Shown here one piece after another: positions 13,360 to 16,510 of a stretch of DNA of 16,510 nucleotides. This stretch comes from JAGXFP01 sp046484585 (GTDB lineage Bacteria > Desulfobacterota > Desulfobulbia > Desulfobulbales > JAGXFP01), in assembly GCA_046484585.1 (NCBI GenBank), contig JAWOIQ010000068.1, forward strand, positions 1-16,510, written 5' to 3'. A model generated the notes under the pieces. That model did no database searches. It saw only the letters and a program-made list of their open reading frames with translations, and was not told the origin of the DNA. Position 1 is the first letter of the stretch. Every line of letters begins with the position of its first letter. A program made the translations under genes and the position numbers.

Positions 13360-14328
13360 ATGCCCTTCCCAAAAAACTTTATTCACATCAGCCATCCCCG
13401 CTATCTGGAGCACGACACCGGCTCCGCCGAGCACCCGGAGACCCCGGAACGGCTGGAGGAGATTAAGCGGCGTCTGCGAACCTTGGCAGGTCCCGGCCGG
13501 GTTATCAGCCGGGAACCAGCCGGGCCGGCGCCCCAGGACTGGATCCTGAAGATTCACAGCGAGGACTATCTTTTACGTTTTGAGGAAACGGCCCTGTCCG
13601 GGCTCAGCTATTTCGGCCATCCCGACAACCAACTCGGCTACGATACCTACGAGACAGCCCTCCTCGCCGCCGGGGCGGGTCTGACCGGGATCGATCTTGC
13701 CGAAAAAGAGCGGGCAGCCGTGATCTTCTGCAGCGTCCGGCCACCAGGTCATCATGCCGAAAAAGCCATGGCCCTGGGTTTCTGTTTTTTAAACAATGTC
13801 GCCATTGCCGCCCGCTACTGGCAGGAACAACATCAGCGCCAACGCATCGCCATCATCGATTTCGACGCCCACCACGGCAACGGCATCCAGGCCGCCTTCG
13901 AGGAATCGCCGGAGGTTTTTTACCTGAGCCTCCACGAACACCCCACCTTCAGCTTCCCCGGCACCGGTTTCGCCGAAGAGCACGGCACCGGCCGCGGCCG
14001 CGGCACAACCCTGAACCTTCCCCTGCTGCCGGGGGCGGGCGACGCGCAGGTGGAAAAAGCCTTCAGGTCCCGGATCGAACCGGCCCTGGCGGATTTCCAG
14101 CCCGATGCCCTGATCATTGCCGCCGGTTTTGACGGCCATCGCCTGGACGAGATGTCCGGCCTGGCCTATTCCTCAAGCTTATACCGTTTTTTAGGCCACC
14201 GGCTGGCCGCCCTGGCCGCCCGCCACTGTCAGGGAAGGATGGTCTCCATTCTGGAAGGGGGCTATCATCTGCCGAGTCTCGGCGAATCCTTCACCGAATA
14301 CTGTTCGGGACTGTTGCAATCACCCTAG
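13360..14328 (+). CDS. Histone deacetylase superfamily protein, AcuC-like
   Basis: A 322-residue Zn deacetylase-fold protein. Motifs: RYLEHDTGSAEHPETPERL at 14-32 as in AcuC/HDAC-like proteins, SVRPPGHHAEKAMALGFCFL with His131-His132, IDFDAHHGNGIQ with Zn ligands Asp169 and His171, AAGFDGHRLDEMSGL with Asp258, and LEGGYHL. In Bacillus, AcuC deacetylates acetyl-CoA synthetase; here the following gene is a CBS-ACT protein like AcuB, supporting a similar role, by inference. The start is forced, as TAA lies immediately before the ATG in frame, but no good SD precedes it. The next gene starts 12 bases after its stop. Confidence 0.88.
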   Translation: MPFPKNFIHISHPRYLEHDTGSAEHPETPERLEEIKRRLRTLAGPGRVISREPAGPAPQDWILKIHSEDYLLRFEETALSGLSYFGHPDNQLGYDTYETALLAAGAGLTGIDLAEKERAAVIFCSVRPPGHHAEKAMALGFCFLNNVAIAARYWQEQHQRQRIAIIDFDAHHGNGIQAAFEESPEVFYLSLHEHPTFSFPGTGFAEEHGTGRGRGTTLNLPLLPGAGDAQVEKAFRSRIEPALADFQPDALIIAAGFDGHRLDEMSGLAYSSSLYRFLGHRLAALAARHCQGRMVSILEGGYHLPSLGESFTEYCSGLLQSP

Positions 14329-14340
14329 GGAGGTCCACTA

Positions 14341-14991
14341 ATGTTCGTCAGCAACTTCATGAGTTATCCGGTCAAAACCGTCGGCCCGGAAACCCTGGTT
14401 CCCGAAGCCCGAGAGATCATGACCGCCGCGTCCTGCCGCCATCTGCCGGTTGTCGACGACAATGATCTGCTCCTCGGCATTATAACCGACCGTGATATCC
14501 GCAGCGCCTTGCCCTCAATGATGATCGCGGGGGAGGAGACGGAATACCTTGATAGTTACGCGACCCTGCCGGTCAGTCTGATCATGACCGAAGTGGTGAC
14601 CAGATTAGCGGTCGAGGCGACCCTGGACGACGCCCTGATCCTCTTCGAGGAGAATAAGGTCGGAGCCCTGCCTGTGGTTGACGAGGATAACCGGATCGTC
14701 GGGATCCTGGCGATAAACGATCTGCTCAAGGCCTACAAAGAGTTATTCGGCCTGGGGGTTCGTGGCTCATCGCTGATCGTGGTCAAGGACGACGGCCGGC
14801 CCCGACCCCTGTCCCGCCTGACCGAACTTCTCGAGGCCCGGGAGGTCCCCTTTACCAGACTGATCAGGACCAGCGAAGGCAGCGGCGACACCCTGATCTA
14901 TATCCGCATTCATACCTATAAACTGAGCGGGATCCATCATGCTCTGACCGAGGCCGGTTTTCAAGCGGTGGCGCCCCACGCAATATCCTGA
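14341..14991 (+). CDS. CBS-pair/ACT protein, AcuB-like
   Basis: A 216-residue protein. The first CBS domain includes FMSYPVKTV, AREIMTAASCRHLPVVDDN and GIITDRDIRSAL; the second LIMTEVVTRLAVEATLDDALILFEENKVGALPVVDED and GILAINDLLKAY. The last about 70 residues (SSLIVVKDDGRPRPLSRLTELL and onwards) look like an ACT domain, the AcuB layout. A strong GGGAGG precedes the ATG and the deacetylase gene ends 12 bases upstream, so the two form an operon. The stop codon TGA belongs to the terminus of the downstream repeat element, so the last residue and the stop were probably contributed by an insertion. Confidence 0.87.
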   Translation: MFVSNFMSYPVKTVGPETLVPEAREIMTAASCRHLPVVDDNDLLLGIITDRDIRSALPSMMIAGEETEYLDSYATLPVSLIMTEVVTRLAVEATLDDALILFEENKVGALPVVDEDNRIVGILAINDLLKAYKELFGLGVRGSSLIVVKDDGRPRPLSRLTELLEAREVPFTRLIRTSEGSGDTLIYIRIHTYKLSGIHHALTEAGFQAVAPHAIS

Positions 14992-15271
14992 ATCCGTGAG
15001 CGTTCGAGAACGGTGCAGATGCAAGGCGGCAACAATGTTGATAATAATAATCCTGAATCCGTGAGCGTTCGAGAACGGTGTAGATGCAAGGCGGCAACGA
15101 TGTTGATAATACTGATGGTATATCAACGAGTTGCCAACGCCGCAGAAGTGCCGTTCTCGGGCGCCCCGCAGGGCGGCGGGTGCATTCCAGCCACCACGGA
15201 TCAATGTCTATATTTTTCGTAAAAACAATCATATATTGTGAATCAATGCACTAAGCCGTCACGGATTCAGG
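14987..15271. repeat. Composite CCTGAATCC-family element with 65-bp tandem duplication
   Basis: Two left ends occur in tandem: 14986-15050 and 15051-15115 match with only a few differences. The second unit continues through a long imperfect hairpin (CGAGAACGG at 15070-15078 pairs with CCGTTCTCG at 15151-15159) and then a 106-bp part that is nearly the reverse complement of 5916-6043, ending ACGGATTCAGG. No matching flanking duplication is seen (AATAT left, GTAAC right). It fills the 304-base gap between the convergent acuB-like and ccs genes; no gene lies in it. Confidence 0.8.
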
Positions 15272-15295
15272 GTAACCGATCACAGGGTAAGCAGC

Positions 15296-16090
15296 CTAAT
15301 AGCTTGCAAAGTACAAGGTTACAAGGGCAATCCCGAACCCGAGGATGACCATGATCGCGGCCCGTCGCCGTCGCCATCCCAGGGTAAAGCGCTGATGGAT
15401 TATCGCCGCGTAGACCAGCCAGGTGATCAGGGAGAGGGTCTCCTTCGGATCCCATTGCCAATATGCCCCCGAACCCTGCTTGGTCCAGATCATCCCGGTG
15501 ATTATTCCCAGGGTCATCAGCGGAAAACCGGCGGAGAGGCCGTGGCGGTTCAGGCGGTCCAGGGCCTCCAGGGAAGGCAGTCTGCTGTAAAAAAGTCCGA
15601 AGCGCTTGTTCTTGATCTCCCGTTCCTGGAGGAGATACATGACGCCGCCGCAAAAGGCCAAGGCCAGAAAGCCATAGGCCAGCAGGGAAATCCCGGCGTG
15701 GATCGGCAGCCAGATGCTTTGCAGTTCCGGAGTCAACTCCCTGGTGGTCCCTTGTGGAGCTAAAGCGGCAACTATCATCAGGGTCGTAATCACCGGGCTG
15801 ACAAAAACTCCGAAGTTCTTCACCTGATAGCGCCAGCGAAAGGAGAGATAGCCCCAGGTCACCGCCAGGGCCGAAAAGGAAATGGTCTCATGAAGACTGG
15901 TAATCGGTGTGTGCCCCGCCTCCAGATAACGAATCATGGTGTAGAGCAGATGGCCGCACGCTGCGATCAGCATCCCGTAACGGGCCAGGGTCCTGATCCG
16001 CTTGTTCTGATTGACAAAGTAAACCAGATAAGCGAGCGTCACAAAGATATAGATGAGGAAAGTAAGCTGGAAAAGTAATTTCATGTTCAT
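15296..16090 (-). CDS. CcsA/CcsB (HemX-like) cytochrome c biogenesis membrane protein
   Basis: A 264-residue polytopic protein with about eight helices. It has the WWD-type heme-handling motif GAYWQWDPKETLSLITW at 209-225 and conserved membrane-associated histidines (His67 in SLHETISFSAL, His131 in WLPIHAGISLLAYG, His232), as in the CcmC/CcsA family that delivers heme to apocytochromes c. Proteins of this length near siroheme and hemA genes are also called HemX. The first ATG has GGGAG four bases upstream. It lies 50 bases downstream of the siroheme-type gene in the same direction. Its usual follower, hemA, is absent here; the repeat at 14987-15271 follows instead. Confidence 0.87.
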   Translation of the reverse strand: MNMKLLFQLTFLIYIFVTLAYLVYFVNQNKRIRTLARYGMLIAACGHLLYTMIRYLEAGHTPITSLHETISFSALAVTWGYLSFRWRYQVKNFGVFVSPVITTLMIVAALAPQGTTRELTPELQSIWLPIHAGISLLAYGFLALAFCGGVMYLLQEREIKNKRFGLFYSRLPSLEALDRLNRHGLSAGFPLMTLGIITGMIWTKQGSGAYWQWDPKETLSLITWLVYAAIIHQRFTLGWRRRRAAIMVILGFGIALVTLYFASY

Positions 16091-16140
16091 TTACTCCCGC
16101 CGGAAGGGGATGGGAAACCATAGCTTTTAGCAAAAAATTA

Positions 16141-16500
16141 TTAATTTAGCACTTTTTTTAAAGTGTTTAAACAGTCTGGAGAAATATTATCGTCCAGGAT
16201 CGAGACTAAATGCGCCTCGATCCGTCGCCAATCCCCCTCCCTTATCCAGGCAGGAAACTGCTCATCAAGGAGAGCGGCAAATATTTTTTTGTTCTCGGCG
16301 TGGGATCGCCCTTGCTTGAGGATCTCCGGCCGCAACAGCCCCATGATCTCAGTCAGGACGCCGTATTCCGGGCCAATCAACTCTTCAACGCGGTGCCTGA
16401 GCTTACGGGCCAGGGCGGGACTGGCGCCGGCCGTCGAGACCGCGATGGGATGATTCCTTGCCCACTCCAGCAACGGCCGTTCCCACCCCCGTTCCCGAAC
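16141..16500 (-). CDS. Precorrin-2 dehydrogenase/sirohydrochlorin ferrochelatase-type protein, C-terminal part, interrupted
   Basis: The readable frame gives about 119 residues. The segment IAVSTAGASPALARKLRHRVEELIG matches the active-site-side loop and following helix of Met8p/CysG-N-type proteins (usual form I-A-I-S-T-x-G-x-S-P-x-L-A-R), and the remaining helices fit the dimerisation domain. The enzyme oxidises precorrin-2 and inserts iron for siroheme. The N-terminal NAD-binding half, about 110 residues, should lie to the right, but an in-frame TGA at 16501-16503 closes the frame just before the window edge. A TTG at 16473 is the only candidate start and would leave no NAD-binding domain. 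So this is a frameshifted gene, a pseudogene, or an error in a C-rich run near the edge. Confidence 0.65.
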   Translation of the reverse strand, partial: VRERGWERPLLEWARNHPIAVSTAGASPALARKLRHRVEELIGPEYGVLTEIMGLLRPEILKQGRSHAENKKIFAALLDEQFPAWIREGDWRRIEAHLVSILDDNISPDCLNTLKKVLN

Positions 16501-16510
16501 TCAACAAACC

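Noticed and set aside
14986..15115. Tandem 65-bp repeats considered as a CRISPR array
   Set aside because: Only two adjoining units with no spacers, and the sequence matches the inverted-end element family.
15013..15222. 69-codon frame inside the composite repeat
   Set aside because: It runs through the hairpin and terminal modules of a non-coding element and has no SD.
16501..16503. In-frame TGA considered as selenocysteine codon
   Set aside because: Siroheme synthase-type proteins are not known selenoproteins and no downstream insertion element was recognised.

Overview
The window looks like chromosomal DNA of a moderately GC-rich anaerobic or microaerophilic Gram-negative bacterium, most likely Desulfobacterota (former Deltaproteobacteria). 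This is inferred from the gene mix: a GatCA amidotransferase block next to hisC and cmk, a heme-type diguanylate cyclase, a WWD cytochrome c biogenesis protein beside a siroheme-type gene, a small Cys-rich 'CW' protein and GYD/CBS proteins. No rRNA or tRNA is visible, so the assignment rests on protein family resemblance only.

Layout. 1-452: 3' end of a YqaA/DedA-type membrane protein gene on +, overlapping tail to tail with mtaD. 436-5915: minus-strand housekeeping block, in transcription order gatC, (477-bp gap), gatA, hisC, cmk, mtaD. 6162-7229: a stand-alone histone-deacetylase-family gene with its own good promoter. 7422-8723: a membrane diguanylate cyclase with a periplasmic c-type heme motif, convergent with a 5-formyl-THF cyclo-ligase gene (8731-9312). 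9505-12152: plus-strand genes for a LysE-type exporter, a small membrane protein, a Cys-rich protein, a GYD protein and a CBS-pair protein. 12371-12787: minus-strand cold-shock gene with a long structured leader, followed after an intrinsic terminator by a 38-residue charged protein. 13360-14991: a second histone-deacetylase homologue plus a CBS-ACT protein, resembling an acuC-acuB pair. 15296-16500: minus-strand CcsA/CcsB-type gene and an interrupted siroheme-synthase-type gene at the edge.

The most notable structure is in the intergenic DNA: a family of short non-coding elements with inverted ends CCTGAATCCGT...ACGGATTCAGG. Two copies (5916-6043, 13112-13295) have 5-bp flanking direct repeats (TTCAT; TACCT, allowing one terminal mismatch), so they behave like MITEs. 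One inserted exactly at the gatC start codon and the duplicated target rebuilt the ATG. A decayed copy (5198-5414) lies between gatC and gatA. A composite copy with a 65-bp tandem duplication (14987-15271) supplies the stop codon of the acuB-like gene. Partial copies lie at 9350-9479 and 10668-10783, and a fragment lies in the cold-shock leader. No transposase gene is present in the window. A second notable point is a terminator-like hairpin inside the cold-shock gene's leader, a candidate attenuator.
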